Source of the DNA: Acetobacter lovaniensis
GTDB lineage: Bacteria > Pseudomonadota > Alphaproteobacteria > Acetobacterales > Acetobacteraceae
Assembly (NCBI RefSeq): GCF_014207635.1
Contig: NZ_JACHIE010000009.1
Location: forward strand, 62,001-126,000
Length of the DNA: 64,000 nt
Direction of reading: 5' to 3'
In this document: in pieces, positions 25,921-34,831 of the stretch
Position numbering within the stretch: the stretch's first letter is position 1
How the letters are laid out: every line of letters begins with the position of its first letter
Notes under the pieces: model-generated
The model's input: only the letters and a program-made list of their open reading frames with translations
Databases searched by the model: none
Told to the model about the DNA's origin: nothing
Made by a program: the position numbers and the translations under genes

Positions 25921-27732
25921 ATGAATGCCAATTCCTCTCCTTCTCGGGGAGCTTACCGGATTGTTGATCACGCATACGATGTTGTGGTCGTGGGTGCAGG
26001 TGGTTCGGGCCTGCGTGCAACGCTGGGTATGGGGGCCGCGGGCCTGAGCACAGCGTGCATTACCAAGGTTTTCCCCACCCGCAGCCACACGGTGGCCGCA
26101 CAGGGTGGTATTGGTGCCTCCCTTGGCAACATGGCCGAGGATAACTGGCGCTGGCATATGTATGACACCGTAAAGGGGTCTGACTGGCTGGGCGATCAGG
26201 ACGCCATCGAGTTCATGGTGCGCGAGGCCGTGCCCGCCGTGCAGGAACTGGAGCATTTTGGTGTTCCCTTCTCCCGCACGGAAGAAGGCAAGATCTACCA
26301 GCGCCCCTTTGGTGGCCATATGAGCGACTTCGGCAAGGCGCCAGTGCCCCGCGCATGCGCTGCCGCCGACCGCACGGGCCATGCCATCCTGCATACGCTG
26401 TACCAGCAGTGCCTCAAACATAATGTTGAGTTCTTTATCGAATACTTCGCCATCGACCTGATTATGGACGATGAAGGTGCCTGCCGTGGCGTTATGGCCT
26501 GGTGTCAGGATGATGGCACGATCCATCGCTTCAATGCCAAAATGGTGGTGCTGGCTACGGGCGGTTATGGCCGTGCCTACCAGTCCTGCACATCGGCCCA
26601 TACCTGTACGGGTGATGGTAACGGCATGGTCATGCGTGCGGGCCTGCCCACGCAGGATATGGAGTTTGTGCAGTTCCACCCCACGGGTATCTACCCCGCA
26701 GGCTGCCTGCTGACCGAAGGGTGCCGTGGTGAAGGTGGCTACCTGACCAACTCCGAGGGTGAGCGCTTTATGGAGCGTTATGCTCCTACCGCCAAGGATC
26801 TGGCCTCGCGCGATGTGGTGTCCCGCGCCATGACGATCGAGATCAAGGAAGGGCGTGGCTGTGGTCCTAAAAAAGACCACATCATGATGCATCTGGAGCA
26901 TCTGGGCTCCGACCTGCTGCATGAACGCCTGCCGGGTATTCTCGAAACATCGCGTATTTTTGCCGGTGTGGACGTCACCAAGGAACCCGTGCCCGTTCTG
27001 CCGACCGTGCATTACAATATGGGTGGTATTCCCACCAATATTCACGGCGAAGTCGTGCGCCCCACAGCGGATAACCCAGATGCGGTGGTGCCGGGCCTGA
27101 TGGCCGTGGGTGAAGCCGCGTGCGTGTCCGTGCATGGTGCAAACCGTCTTGGCACCAACTCCCTGCTCGACCTGATCGTGTTTGGTCGTGCGGCGGCCCG
27201 TCGTGCGGCGGAAGTGGTCAAGCCGGCAGACTTTGTGCGTCCGCTCCCCGCAGGGGCTGGCGAGTTTGCTCTCGATCGTCTGGACAAGCTGCGTTACGCC
27301 AAGGGCGGGACCAAGGTTTCCGCCATGCGTGACCGCCTCCAGCGGGATATGCAGGCCCATGCCGCCGTGTTCCGTACGCAGGAAAGCCTGCAGGAAGGCG
27401 TGGACAAGATCCGTGACATCTGGAGTGGTCTGGGTGACATCTCCGTTTCCGACAGCTCACTGATCTGGAACAGTGACCTGATGGAAGCGCTGGAGTTCGA
27501 GAACCTGCTGGCCAATGCAACAGCTACGCTGGAAAGTGGTCTGGCCCGGCACGAAAGCCGTGGCGCGCATGCCCGCGATGACTTCCCCGAGCGTGATGAC
27601 AAGGAATGGCTCAAACATTCCGTTTCGTGGCTGGATGACAAGGGCGGCGTCAAGCTGACCTACCGGCCCGTGCATATGAAAACCCTGACCGACGATGTCG
27701 AGGTTTTCCCACCCAAAAAGCGCGTTTACTGA
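25921..27732 (+). CDS. sdhA: Succinate dehydrogenase flavoprotein subunit
   Basis: The 603-residue catalytic subunit of complex II. FAD-binding [13 protein letters not shown] near the N-terminus, the flavinylation His in [37 protein letters not shown], the catalytic Arg region in [24 protein letters not shown] and [14 protein letters not shown] are all visible. Length fits the family. Located after sdhCD with a 116-base gap and followed by sdhB. Confidence 0.97.
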   Translation: MNANSSPSRGAYRIVDHAYDVVVVGAGGSGLRATLGMGAAGLSTACITKVFPTRSHTVAAQGGIGASLGNMAEDNWRWHMYDTVKGSDWLGDQDAIEFMVREAVPAVQELEHFGVPFSRTEEGKIYQRPFGGHMSDFGKAPVPRACAAADRTGHAILHTLYQQCLKHNVEFFIEYFAIDLIMDDEGACRGVMAWCQDDGTIHRFNAKMVVLATGGYGRAYQSCTSAHTCTGDGNGMVMRAGLPTQDMEFVQFHPTGIYPAGCLLTEGCRGEGGYLTNSEGERFMERYAPTAKDLASRDVVSRAMTIEIKEGRGCGPKKDHIMMHLEHLGSDLLHERLPGILETSRIFAGVDVTKEPVPVLPTVHYNMGGIPTNIHGEVVRPTADNPDAVVPGLMAVGEAACVSVHGANRLGTNSLLDLIVFGRAAARRAAEVVKPADFVRPLPAGAGEFALDRLDKLRYAKGGTKVSAMRDRLQRDMQAHAAVFRTQESLQEGVDKIRDIWSGLGDISVSDSSLIWNSDLMEALEFENLLANATATLESGLARHESRGAHARDDFPERDDKEWLKHSVSWLDDKGGVKLTYRPVHMKTLTDDVEVFPPKKRVY

Positions 27733-27756
27733 TCCGCAGGGCAAAGGGAGGCGAAC

Positions 27757-28539
27757 ATGGTCGAACTCAGACTGCCGCGTAACAGCACCGTAGGGAAAGG
27801 CAAAACCTTTCCCGCTCCGGCTGGCGCAAAAAATGTCAAAACCTTCAAGGTGTACCGCTGGTCCCCTGATGATGGTAAAAACCCGGTCATAGACTCTTAC
27901 GAGCTTGATCTGGATACCTTTGGACCCATGGTGCTTGACGCCATTATCCACATCAAGAATGAAGTGGACCCCACGCTGACATTCCGGCGCTCCTGCCGCG
28001 AAGGGATCTGCGGGTCCTGCGCCATGAATATTGATGGCGAAAACACACTGGCATGCCTTAAGCCGATCAAAAGCATTGAGGGCGATGTGCGGATTTACCC
28101 GCTGCCCCATATGCCCATCGTCAAGGATCTGGTGTCCAATCTGGATGGGGCTTATGCGCAGTTGCGCTCCATCCAGCCCTGGATGCAGGCAGACAGCGCC
28201 CCTCCGCCTGACGGTGAACGCCGCCAGAGCATTGAGGAGCGCGCCAAGCTGGATGGCATGTGGGAATGCATTCTGTGCTTCTGCTGCACCACGTCCTGCC
28301 CGTCCTACTGGTGGAATGGGGACAAGTATCTCGGCCCGGCCGTGCTGCTTGCCGCATATCGCTGGATTGCAGACAGCCGCGACGAGCATACTGGTGAGCG
28401 CCTTGATTCACTGGATGATACGTTCAAGCTCTATGCCTGCCGTACGATCATGAACTGCACCCAGACCTGCCCCAAGGGGCTGAACCCGGCCAAGGCCATT
28501 GGCCGGATCAAGGAATTGCAGATCGAACGCAAGATCTGA
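27757..28539 (+). CDS. sdhB: Succinate dehydrogenase iron-sulfur subunit
   Basis: The 260-residue protein has an N-terminal 2Fe-2S ferredoxin domain ([22 protein letters not shown]) and a C-terminal domain with the 4Fe-4S and 3Fe-4S ligands ([36 protein letters not shown]). It passes electrons from SdhA to quinone in the SdhCD anchor. A strong AAAGGGAGG ribosome binding site precedes it and a terminator follows. Confidence 0.97.
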   Translation: MVELRLPRNSTVGKGKTFPAPAGAKNVKTFKVYRWSPDDGKNPVIDSYELDLDTFGPMVLDAIIHIKNEVDPTLTFRRSCREGICGSCAMNIDGENTLACLKPIKSIEGDVRIYPLPHMPIVKDLVSNLDGAYAQLRSIQPWMQADSAPPPDGERRQSIEERAKLDGMWECILCFCCTTSCPSYWWNGDKYLGPAVLLAAYRWIADSRDEHTGERLDSLDDTFKLYACRTIMNCTQTCPKGLNPAKAIGRIKELQIERKI

Positions 28540-28585
28540 TCCTACAGGTTCGGCCTGCCCGGCCTAGTCTGGCAGGAATGAGTGA

Positions 28586-28620
28586 AGCCCCGGCAGGAGT
28601 CACCCCTTGCCGGGGTTTTT
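28586..28620 (+). terminator. Rho-independent terminator after sdhB
   Basis: CCCCGGCA pairs with TGCCGGGG around a 12-base loop and is followed by five T. It ends the sdhCDAB transcript. Confidence 0.88.
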
Positions 28621-28725
28621 CTGTTCAGGGCGCATGCGAGGGGTGGTGGGGGATTATTGACGTGTGGGGCCGGAGGTGGAACATGGAAAGCCAGCATGCT
28701 GCTGCATGAGACATGAGGGGGTTTT

Positions 28726-29388
28726 GTGTTTAACGGCCATCTTTCTTCCCAGACCGGCCGTGCCAGAGCATGGACGGATAGCCTGTTTGTTGATCATGCT
28801 ATCCTCCGTCTGGTCTGGACCAATTTTCATGCGGTTATTCCGGGCAAGGTGTACCGCTGTAACCACCCTACCCCTGCCCGTTTGCGGCGGGCTGTCAGCA
28901 GGCTGGGCCTGCGCACGCTGGTCAACCTGCGCGGGCACAGGCAGTGTGGCTCGGATGCCCTTTCCCGCAGTGCGGCGGCACAGATCGGCCTGACCCATCT
29001 GGATATGGCGTTTGAGAGCAGGGGCGCTCCGCACAAGGACCGTATTCTGCGCTTTGCACAGATGTACAGCACATTGCAGTTCCCCATGCTGATGCACTGC
29101 AAGTCCGGCGCAGACCGGGCCGGGCTGGCTTCCGCTCTGGTGGTGATGTTTGAAGGCGGGAGTACGGCACAGGCCCTGCGCGAGCTTTCGTGGCGGTTCG
29201 GGCATTTTCGGGGTTCTCGCACGGGGATTCTGGATGCGTTTTTCCTGCGTTATCAGGCACAGGCGGAGGGGCGCATCCCGTTCATGGAATGGCTGAACAC
29301 CGAGTATGATGAAGCCGCCCTTAAACAGGATTTTGTTGCAGGGCGGATTGCCGCGTTCCTGACCGATCAGGTTTTGCGCAGGGAGTAG
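28726..29388 (+). CDS. Tyrosine/dual-specificity phosphatase-like protein
   Basis: The 220-residue protein contains the phosphatase P-loop MHCKSGADRAGL (HCxxGxxRxG), with the upstream LRTLVNLRG typical of bacterial dual-specificity phosphatases. The general acid Asp is not obvious. Start is GTG 28726 with a GAGGGGG ribosome binding site. No signal peptide or membrane segment, so it is cytoplasmic. It stands between the sdh terminator and an EamA transporter; the substrate (protein tyrosine, phosphoinositide-like or other) is unknown. Confidence 0.8.
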   Translation: MFNGHLSSQTGRARAWTDSLFVDHAILRLVWTNFHAVIPGKVYRCNHPTPARLRRAVSRLGLRTLVNLRGHRQCGSDALSRSAAAQIGLTHLDMAFESRGAPHKDRILRFAQMYSTLQFPMLMHCKSGADRAGLASALVVMFEGGSTAQALRELSWRFGHFRGSRTGILDAFFLRYQAQAEGRIPFMEWLNTEYDEAALKQDFVAGRIAAFLTDQVLRRE

Positions 29389-29421
29389 TAGCCCTGCATC
29401 ATTTAAAATAAAGAGCCGTGC

Positions 29422-30339
29422 ATGACACATGGAGGATACGCAACGCGCAAGGTGCCGTTTCTGGCGGTGTGTGCGGCTATTTTGTCCTGGGCAAGCGCAT
29501 ACCCGCTTGTGCGGATGGCGCTTGTTTACGTGCCTCCCATCCCCCTTGCCGCATTACGGTACGCTGTAGCCGCCGTTATTGTGGCCGGGTGGTTGTGTGT
29601 GCGGCGGCCAGTGTGCCCTCAACTGCGTGATGTCCCGCGTTTTTTGCTGTGCGGGGCTGTGGGTATTGCCCTGTATAATATTCTGTTCAACACGGGCGAG
29701 CAGAATGTTTCTGCCGGGGCAACAAGCCTTCTGGTTAATTTTGCGCCGTTTATGTCTGCCTTTGTGGCTGTGGTGTTTCTGGGGGAATCCCTTCCGCTAT
29801 GGGGGTGGGTGGGTTCCGTTATAAGTTTTAGCGGAATTGTGCTGATTGGCAGTGGTCTGCCGGGCGGTTTTACCTTTGGCTCGGGGGCAACCGATGTGCT
29901 GGCGGGCGCGTTTTGCTCGGCCCTGTACCTTCTGCTGCAAAGGCCGCTTGTGGCGCGCTATGGCGCACTGGCATCCACGGCATGGATATTGCTGATTGGT
30001 GCCGTTGTGCTGGCCCCATGGTTGCCCGCAGGTATTACGGCCTTGCAGGGGCAAGGGGGCTGGCCGTGGTTTCTGGTCATTCTGCTGGGTGTTTTTCCCG
30101 CGGTTCTTGGGTATGCGGCATGGGCGCATGTTGTGGGGGCGGTCGGTGTTGCGCGCTCTTCGGGCTTTTTGTTTCTGCTGGCTCCAACAACGTTGATTCT
30201 GGCTTATGTCATGACGCATGAAGTGCCCGCCCTGACAACACTGGCGGGTGGGGCGGTGGTTATGGCGGGTGTGCTGCTCATGCAAACATATGGCCGCCCC
30301 CGTTCTGTCCCGCTTACCCTGCCGGATGGCTCGGATTAG
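29422..30339 (+). CDS. EamA/DMT-family transporter
   Basis: The 305-residue inner-membrane protein has about ten hydrophobic segments arranged as two EamA repeats: ILSWASAYPLVRMALVYVPP in the first and a matching second half beginning around GSGATDVLAGAFCSALYLLL. Members export amino acids or other small metabolites; the substrate cannot be predicted. It begins 33 bases after the phosphatase-like gene and may be co-transcribed with it. Confidence 0.86.
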   Translation: MTHGGYATRKVPFLAVCAAILSWASAYPLVRMALVYVPPIPLAALRYAVAAVIVAGWLCVRRPVCPQLRDVPRFLLCGAVGIALYNILFNTGEQNVSAGATSLLVNFAPFMSAFVAVVFLGESLPLWGWVGSVISFSGIVLIGSGLPGGFTFGSGATDVLAGAFCSALYLLLQRPLVARYGALASTAWILLIGAVVLAPWLPAGITALQGQGGWPWFLVILLGVFPAVLGYAAWAHVVGAVGVARSSGFLFLLAPTTLILAYVMTHEVPALTTLAGGAVVMAGVLLMQTYGRPRSVPLTLPDGSD

Positions 30340-30411
30340 GGGAATGGTACTCAGGGGCATGCTGGCATCCCATAAAACCGGGTTTTCATTTTCATTGTAA
30401 GGAGAGGTGGG

Positions 30412-32373
30412 ATGCAGAAAACAGACGCCACATCCCCTTCTTTACGTATGGATGGGGTATATGAACGCAGTATGATGCGTTACAGAAGTGATATTGACGG
30501 CCTGCGCGCGCTTGCAATTCTTCCTGTTATTTTCTTCCATTATGGACTTAAGCATCCCTTTAACGGCGGGTTTGCCGGGGTTGATGTTTTTTTTGTCATT
30601 TCCGGTTTTTTGATTACCCGGCACATCAACGATGCGGTGGAACAGGACCAGTTTGATATTCTTGATTTCTATAACCGTAGAATTCGCAGAATATTGCCTG
30701 CACTGTTTTCGGTTCTGGTGGTCTGCTTTGGTGTGTCCATACTCACGCAAACGCCACCGGAGGTTTATGATACAAGCCGTGGAATCCTGTGGTCCATACT
30801 CTTTGCATCGAACATTTTCTTCTATAGCCAGAGCAGTTATTTTGATTCCTCGTTGCAGGTTAACCCCCTTTTGCATACGTGGTCACTCTCTGTGGAGGAA
30901 CAGTTTTATATAGTTATCCCTTTTTTGATCTATTTTTCAAAAAAAGTTCTAAAAATACCTTTAAAATTCATAATTTTCTCTCTTCTTGCGTTAAGTTTTT
31001 CTGCCTGTTTGGTCGAGATTTTTCACGACAAGCCCGCAACATTCTACCTGCCGCAATACAGGGCGTGGGAGTTCCTGCTGGGGTCTGTTGTCATGCTTGC
31101 CACGCAGCCAGCCGTTCTGGCCAAAAGCCGGGTGACAAAGCCTGTGCTGGAAAGTTCTGCTGCTGTTGGCCTTGTTTTCATTCTGGCCAGTCTGTTCGCA
31201 CTTAACAACAAGTCGCTCTTTCCCGGACCGGGGGCTTTGGGGCCGTGTCTGGGGGCGGCTTTAGTCCTGTATTCTGGTAGCCAGCAGCGCACGGTTGTTG
31301 CCGCCGCCCTTTCCTACAGGCCATTGCGGTTTATTGGCCTTGTTTCCTACTCTTTATACCTGTGGCACTGGCCGATATGGGTCTTTTTTTCCATGTATGA
31401 CAGACCCGGTTTGTGGACAGTGCCGTTACTGCTGGGGGCTGCTTTTGGGGTCTCTGTTCTGTCATGGCGGTTTATTGAGCAGCCGTTCCGCACAAGGCCA
31501 TTCCGCTTATCCGCCAAAAGCACAATAGGTGCCATGGGGGGTGTTATGGTGTTCACGGTGCTCCTGGCTTTTGCAGGCAGCAGGCTGAATGCAACAGCAT
31601 GGCATTACAGCCCTGCTGAGCAGAAGGTCATGTCCTATATGGCATACAAGCCGACCACAATGCGGACTGGCACATGTTTTATTGACCGGAAGACCGAAGA
31701 TATTGAGGCATATAAGGCCGCGCATTGTCTGGATGTACAGGCCGGTCAGCCGAACTATCTGGTTCTGGGGGATAGCCACGCGGCAGACCGCTGGTACGGG
31801 TTGCAGCAGAGTTACCCCAACATCCACTTCCTGCAGGCAACAGCGCCAAGCTGTGAGCCTGTTCTGGGCGAAAATGGCGGCCAGTGTGGTGCGCTCCTGC
31901 ACTATATTTTTGAAGATTTTGTGCCATCGCATCATCTGGATGGCATTATTCTTTCAGCAAACTGGCTGGAGCAGGACTTTAACAACATTGTTAAAACTGC
32001 TCAGATGCTCAGGAATTATACAGACCGCGTTATTGTGCTTGGCCCAAGCCCGGAATACGACCAACTTCTGCCGTTGCTGCTTGTGCGGGCAATGGTAAAA
32101 AACAATATGGATCTGGTTTTCAACCACATTCTGCAGGACCGGAAAAAGCGGGACCAGATGCTTGCTGCCCGCCTGAAGGGAACAGGCATTGAATATGTAT
32201 CTGTTTACAACATTCTCTGCCCCGGCACTGTGTGCCTGACAACGGTCAGTGAGAACGTGCCGGTTTTATTCGACGCGGATCATTTTACAGCCGAAGGTTC
32301 GGTTTTTCTGGCTAAAAACATGCCGCTGTTTGGCCAGACGCACAGCAATGCTGGCGACGCTTTGCCGCATTAG
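30412..32373 (+). CDS. Membrane acyltransferase (OafA type) with C-terminal SGNH domain
   Basis: The 653-residue protein has an N-terminal acyltransferase-3 domain (about 20-360) with RSDIDGLRALAILPVIFFHY and the FGGVDVFFVISGF-like stretch GFAGVDVFFVISGFLITRHI, about ten membrane segments, and SLSVEEQFY. The C-terminal periplasmic part contains the SGNH motif YLVLGDSHAADRWYG (catalytic Ser) and ends near FDADHFTAEGSVFLA (Asp and His). This build O-acetylates extracellular polysaccharides, lipopolysaccharide or peptidoglycan. AAGGAGAGG is a strong ribosome binding site. The target is unknown. Confidence 0.9.
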   Translation: MQKTDATSPSLRMDGVYERSMMRYRSDIDGLRALAILPVIFFHYGLKHPFNGGFAGVDVFFVISGFLITRHINDAVEQDQFDILDFYNRRIRRILPALFSVLVVCFGVSILTQTPPEVYDTSRGILWSILFASNIFFYSQSSYFDSSLQVNPLLHTWSLSVEEQFYIVIPFLIYFSKKVLKIPLKFIIFSLLALSFSACLVEIFHDKPATFYLPQYRAWEFLLGSVVMLATQPAVLAKSRVTKPVLESSAAVGLVFILASLFALNNKSLFPGPGALGPCLGAALVLYSGSQQRTVVAAALSYRPLRFIGLVSYSLYLWHWPIWVFFSMYDRPGLWTVPLLLGAAFGVSVLSWRFIEQPFRTRPFRLSAKSTIGAMGGVMVFTVLLAFAGSRLNATAWHYSPAEQKVMSYMAYKPTTMRTGTCFIDRKTEDIEAYKAAHCLDVQAGQPNYLVLGDSHAADRWYGLQQSYPNIHFLQATAPSCEPVLGENGGQCGALLHYIFEDFVPSHHLDGIILSANWLEQDFNNIVKTAQMLRNYTDRVIVLGPSPEYDQLLPLLLVRAMVKNNMDLVFNHILQDRKKRDQMLAARLKGTGIEYVSVYNILCPGTVCLTTVSENVPVLFDADHFTAEGSVFLAKNMPLFGQTHSNAGDALPH

Positions 32374-32400
32374 GGTGTGTATGGGAGTTTTAAAAGGAAG

Positions 32401-32441
32401 TCAGGCGCTTGCGGGTTACAAAGTAAGCCACAAGCGCCTGA
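32401..32441 (-). terminator. Long hairpin, probable 3' end of the gap-pgk transcript
   Basis: TCAGGCGCTTG and CAAGCGCCTGA form a perfect 11-bp stem; inside it GGTTAC pairs with GTAAGCC with one bulge, extending the hairpin. On the minus strand it is followed by CTTCCTTTT, an imperfect T-run. Confidence 0.55.
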
Positions 32442-32478
32442 TATGGTCTTGGTATGACCTGCCCGCCTATGCCACCTG

Positions 32479-32537
32479 CGGGCCTTCCCTGCCGGGGCAG
32501 GGAAGCACCCTGCGGTTCCTGTCAGCAGGGTGGCCCG
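32479..32537. repeat. Nested inverted repeats able to form a three-way junction
   Basis: An outer stem CGGGCC/GGCCCG encloses two adjacent hairpins, TTCCCTGC/GCAGGGAA with a 4-base loop and CACCCTGC/GCAGGGTG with an 11-base loop (its last base is shared with the outer stem). It lies in the gap between convergent acyltransferase and pgk genes and could be part of the pgk 3' untranslated region. Confidence 0.45.
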
Positions 32538-32552
32538 GAGAGGAACTGGCAG

Positions 32553-32582
32553 ACCCTGCGTGTTAGATCGGCAGGGTTTTTT
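32553..32582 (+). terminator. Rho-independent terminator for the acyltransferase gene
   Basis: ACCCTGC pairs with GCAGGGT around an 11-base loop, followed by a T-run on the plus strand. It overlaps the last codons and stop of the convergent pgk gene. Confidence 0.7.
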
Positions 32583-33789
32583 CCAGCGTGGTGCTGATCG
32601 CGGTCAGGCCCGGCAGAATCTTGCCTTCAAGCCATTCCAGAAAAGCGCCACCAGCGGTCGAGACATAGGTCATGTCATGCAGCACACCCGCATGGCGCAG
32701 GGCGGATACGGTATCCCCCCCACCGGCAACGGTTTTCAGCTGGCCAGCCTTGGTCAGTCGGCCTGCTTCCTGCGCTACGGCGTTTGTGCCCTCATCAAAC
32801 GGAGGCAGTTCAAACACACCTAGCGGGCCGTTCCAGACCAGTGTTTTAAGCCCTGCGAGCTTGCTGTTGAGCAGCTTGACCGTTTCCGGCCCCACATCAA
32901 GCGCCATCCAGCCATCGGGAATGGCGTTGGATGGCACGGTGCTGGTGGGAGCGCCTGCCATGAAGTCTTCGGAGATGACCATGTCAACCGGCAGGATCAG
33001 GTCGCAGTTCTTGGCCTTGGCCTGCGCCATAATCAGGCGGGCCGTGTCCAGCATGTCCTCTTCCTTGAGCGATTTGCCAACGCTCAGGCCCTGAGCCGCC
33101 AGAAACGTGTTGGCCATGGCGCCGCCAATAGCCAGCATGTCCACCTTGTCCAGCAGGTTTTCGAGCAGCTGGAGCTTGGTGGAAATCTTGGCTCCCCCCA
33201 CAATGGCCCCTACGGGGCGTTCGGGGTTTTCCAGTGCTGCGTACAGGGCCTGCAGTTCCGCTTCCATCAGTCGGCCACCAAAGGATGGCAGATGGGTGGC
33301 AACCCCTGCCGTGGAGGCATGGGCGCGGTGTGCGGCGGAGAACGCATCGTTCACATACACATCGCCCAGATTGGCGAGTGCTGCGGAAAGTTCCGCGTCA
33401 TTACGTTCTTCACCGGGCTGGAAGCGGGTGTTTTCCAGCAGCAGAACGTCCCCGTCATTCATGGCGCGGGTTGCGGCTTCTGTTTCAGGCCCAATGCAGT
33501 CATGGGCAAAACTGACCGGGCGGCCCAGTGCGGTGGCCAGCGCCGTGGCAATGGGTTTGAGCGACATGGCGGGCACAACCTGGCCTTTGGGCCGGTCAAA
33601 ATGGCTGAGCAGAATAACCCGTCCGCCTTTTTCCGCCAGTTCCCGAATGGTGGGAACAACCCGCTCAATGCGGGTCTGATCGGTAACCTGTCCGTCCTTC
33701 ATGGGGACGTTCAGATCCACGCGGAGCAGGATGCGCTTGCCCTTGGGGTCCAGCGTATCCAGTGTGGCAAAGGGGAGATTGGTAGCCAT
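32563..33789 (-). CDS. pgk: Phosphoglycerate kinase
   Basis: The 408-residue glycolytic enzyme interconverts 1,3-bisphosphoglycerate and 3-phosphoglycerate with ATP. Marks: [63 protein letters not shown] and the C-terminal [10 protein letters not shown]. The frame runs upstream into gap, but the ATG at 33789 overlaps the gap stop by one base (TGATG) and gives a normal N-terminus, so the two are translationally coupled. Confidence 0.96.
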   Translation of the reverse strand: MATNLPFATLDTLDPKGKRILLRVDLNVPMKDGQVTDQTRIERVVPTIRELAEKGGRVILLSHFDRPKGQVVPAMSLKPIATALATALGRPVSFAHDCIGPETEAATRAMNDGDVLLLENTRFQPGEERNDAELSAALANLGDVYVNDAFSAAHRAHASTAGVATHLPSFGGRLMEAELQALYAALENPERPVGAIVGGAKISTKLQLLENLLDKVDMLAIGGAMANTFLAAQGLSVGKSLKEEDMLDTARLIMAQAKAKNCDLILPVDMVISEDFMAGAPTSTVPSNAIPDGWMALDVGPETVKLLNSKLAGLKTLVWNGPLGVFELPPFDEGTNAVAQEAGRLTKAGQLKTVAGGGDTVSALRHAGVLHDMTYVSTAGGAFLEWLEGKILPGLTAISTTLEKTLPI

Positions 33790-34811
33790 CAGAGCGATCC
33801 AAACAGGGCTGCCGTATCGGACATACGGTTGGAGAAGCCCCACTCGTTGTCATACCAGGAGCACACGCGCACCAGCTTGCCGCCATCGACCAGAGCGGTC
33901 TGCGTGGCATCAAAGGTGGAGGAGGCAATGGCGTGGTTGAAGTCGGAGCTGACCAGCGGGGCTTCGTTATAGGCCAGTGCGTTCTTCATTTTACCGGAGT
34001 CCACAACAGCCTTGATGGCGTTGTTGACCTCTTCCACGCTGCCGGGAGCCTTTTTGGGCACGAAGTCGAGCGAGACAACAGAGACATTGGCCGTAGGCAC
34101 ACGGATGGCCGTGCCATCGAGCTTGCCCTTGAGCTGCGGCAGAACCAGACCCACGGCGCGGGCTGCCCCCGTGGAGGTGGGGATCATGTTCATGCCTGCG
34201 GCACGGGCGCGGCGCAGGTCACTGTGCAGCGTGTCCACCGTGCGCTGGTCGCCGGTGTAGGAGTGGATGGTCACCATGTAGCCGCGTTCGATGCCAAAGG
34301 CGTCTTCCATCACCTTGGCAATGGGGGCCAGGCAGTTGGTGGTGCACGAGGCATTGGAGATGACGGTCATATCCGATGTCAGCACATCTTCATTCACGCC
34401 GAAGACGATGGTTGCATCCACATCCGTTGCCGGGGCGGAGACAATAACCTTGCGTGCGCCAGCAGCCAGCAGCAGGCCTGCTTTTTCCTTGGTGGTGAAC
34501 AGCCCGGTACATTCCATGGCCACGTCCACACCTGCAAACGGCACCTTGGAGGGGTCACGCTCGGCGGAAACGGTAATCGGGTCCCATGTGCGGCCATTGG
34601 CGGAAATGACCAGCTTGCCGTTTTCCACCCGAACGTCCGCAGGCAGGCGGCCGTGCACGCTGTCATAGCTCAGGAGGTGGGCGTTATCTTCCACGCTGCC
34701 CAGATCGTTAATGGCTACGGGCACGACGTCGGTGCGTCCGCTTTCAATAATGCCGCGCAGCACAAGGCGACCGATACGACCAAAGCCATTGATGGCGATT
34801 TTGACTGCCAT
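33789..34811 (-). CDS. gap: Glyceraldehyde-3-phosphate dehydrogenase, type I
   Basis: The 340-residue enzyme has the NAD motif [14 protein letters not shown], the catalytic [15 protein letters not shown] (Cys nucleophile), [20 protein letters not shown], and [12 protein letters not shown] at the C-terminus. It converts glyceraldehyde-3-phosphate to 1,3-bisphosphoglycerate for the downstream pgk. The cluster order is transketolase-like, gap, pgk; 20 bases separate it from the transketolase-like gene. Confidence 0.97.
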   Translation of the reverse strand: MAVKIAINGFGRIGRLVLRGIIESGRTDVVPVAINDLGSVEDNAHLLSYDSVHGRLPADVRVENGKLVISANGRTWDPITVSAERDPSKVPFAGVDVAMECTGLFTTKEKAGLLLAAGARKVIVSAPATDVDATIVFGVNEDVLTSDMTVISNASCTTNCLAPIAKVMEDAFGIERGYMVTIHSYTGDQRTVDTLHSDLRRARAAGMNMIPTSTGAARAVGLVLPQLKGKLDGTAIRVPTANVSVVSLDFVPKKAPGSVEEVNNAIKAVVDSGKMKNALAYNEAPLVSSDFNHAIASSTFDATQTALVDGGKLVRVCSWYDNEWGFSNRMSDTAALFGSL

Positions 34812-34831
34812 GGGATGTGTCTCCGTACTTT

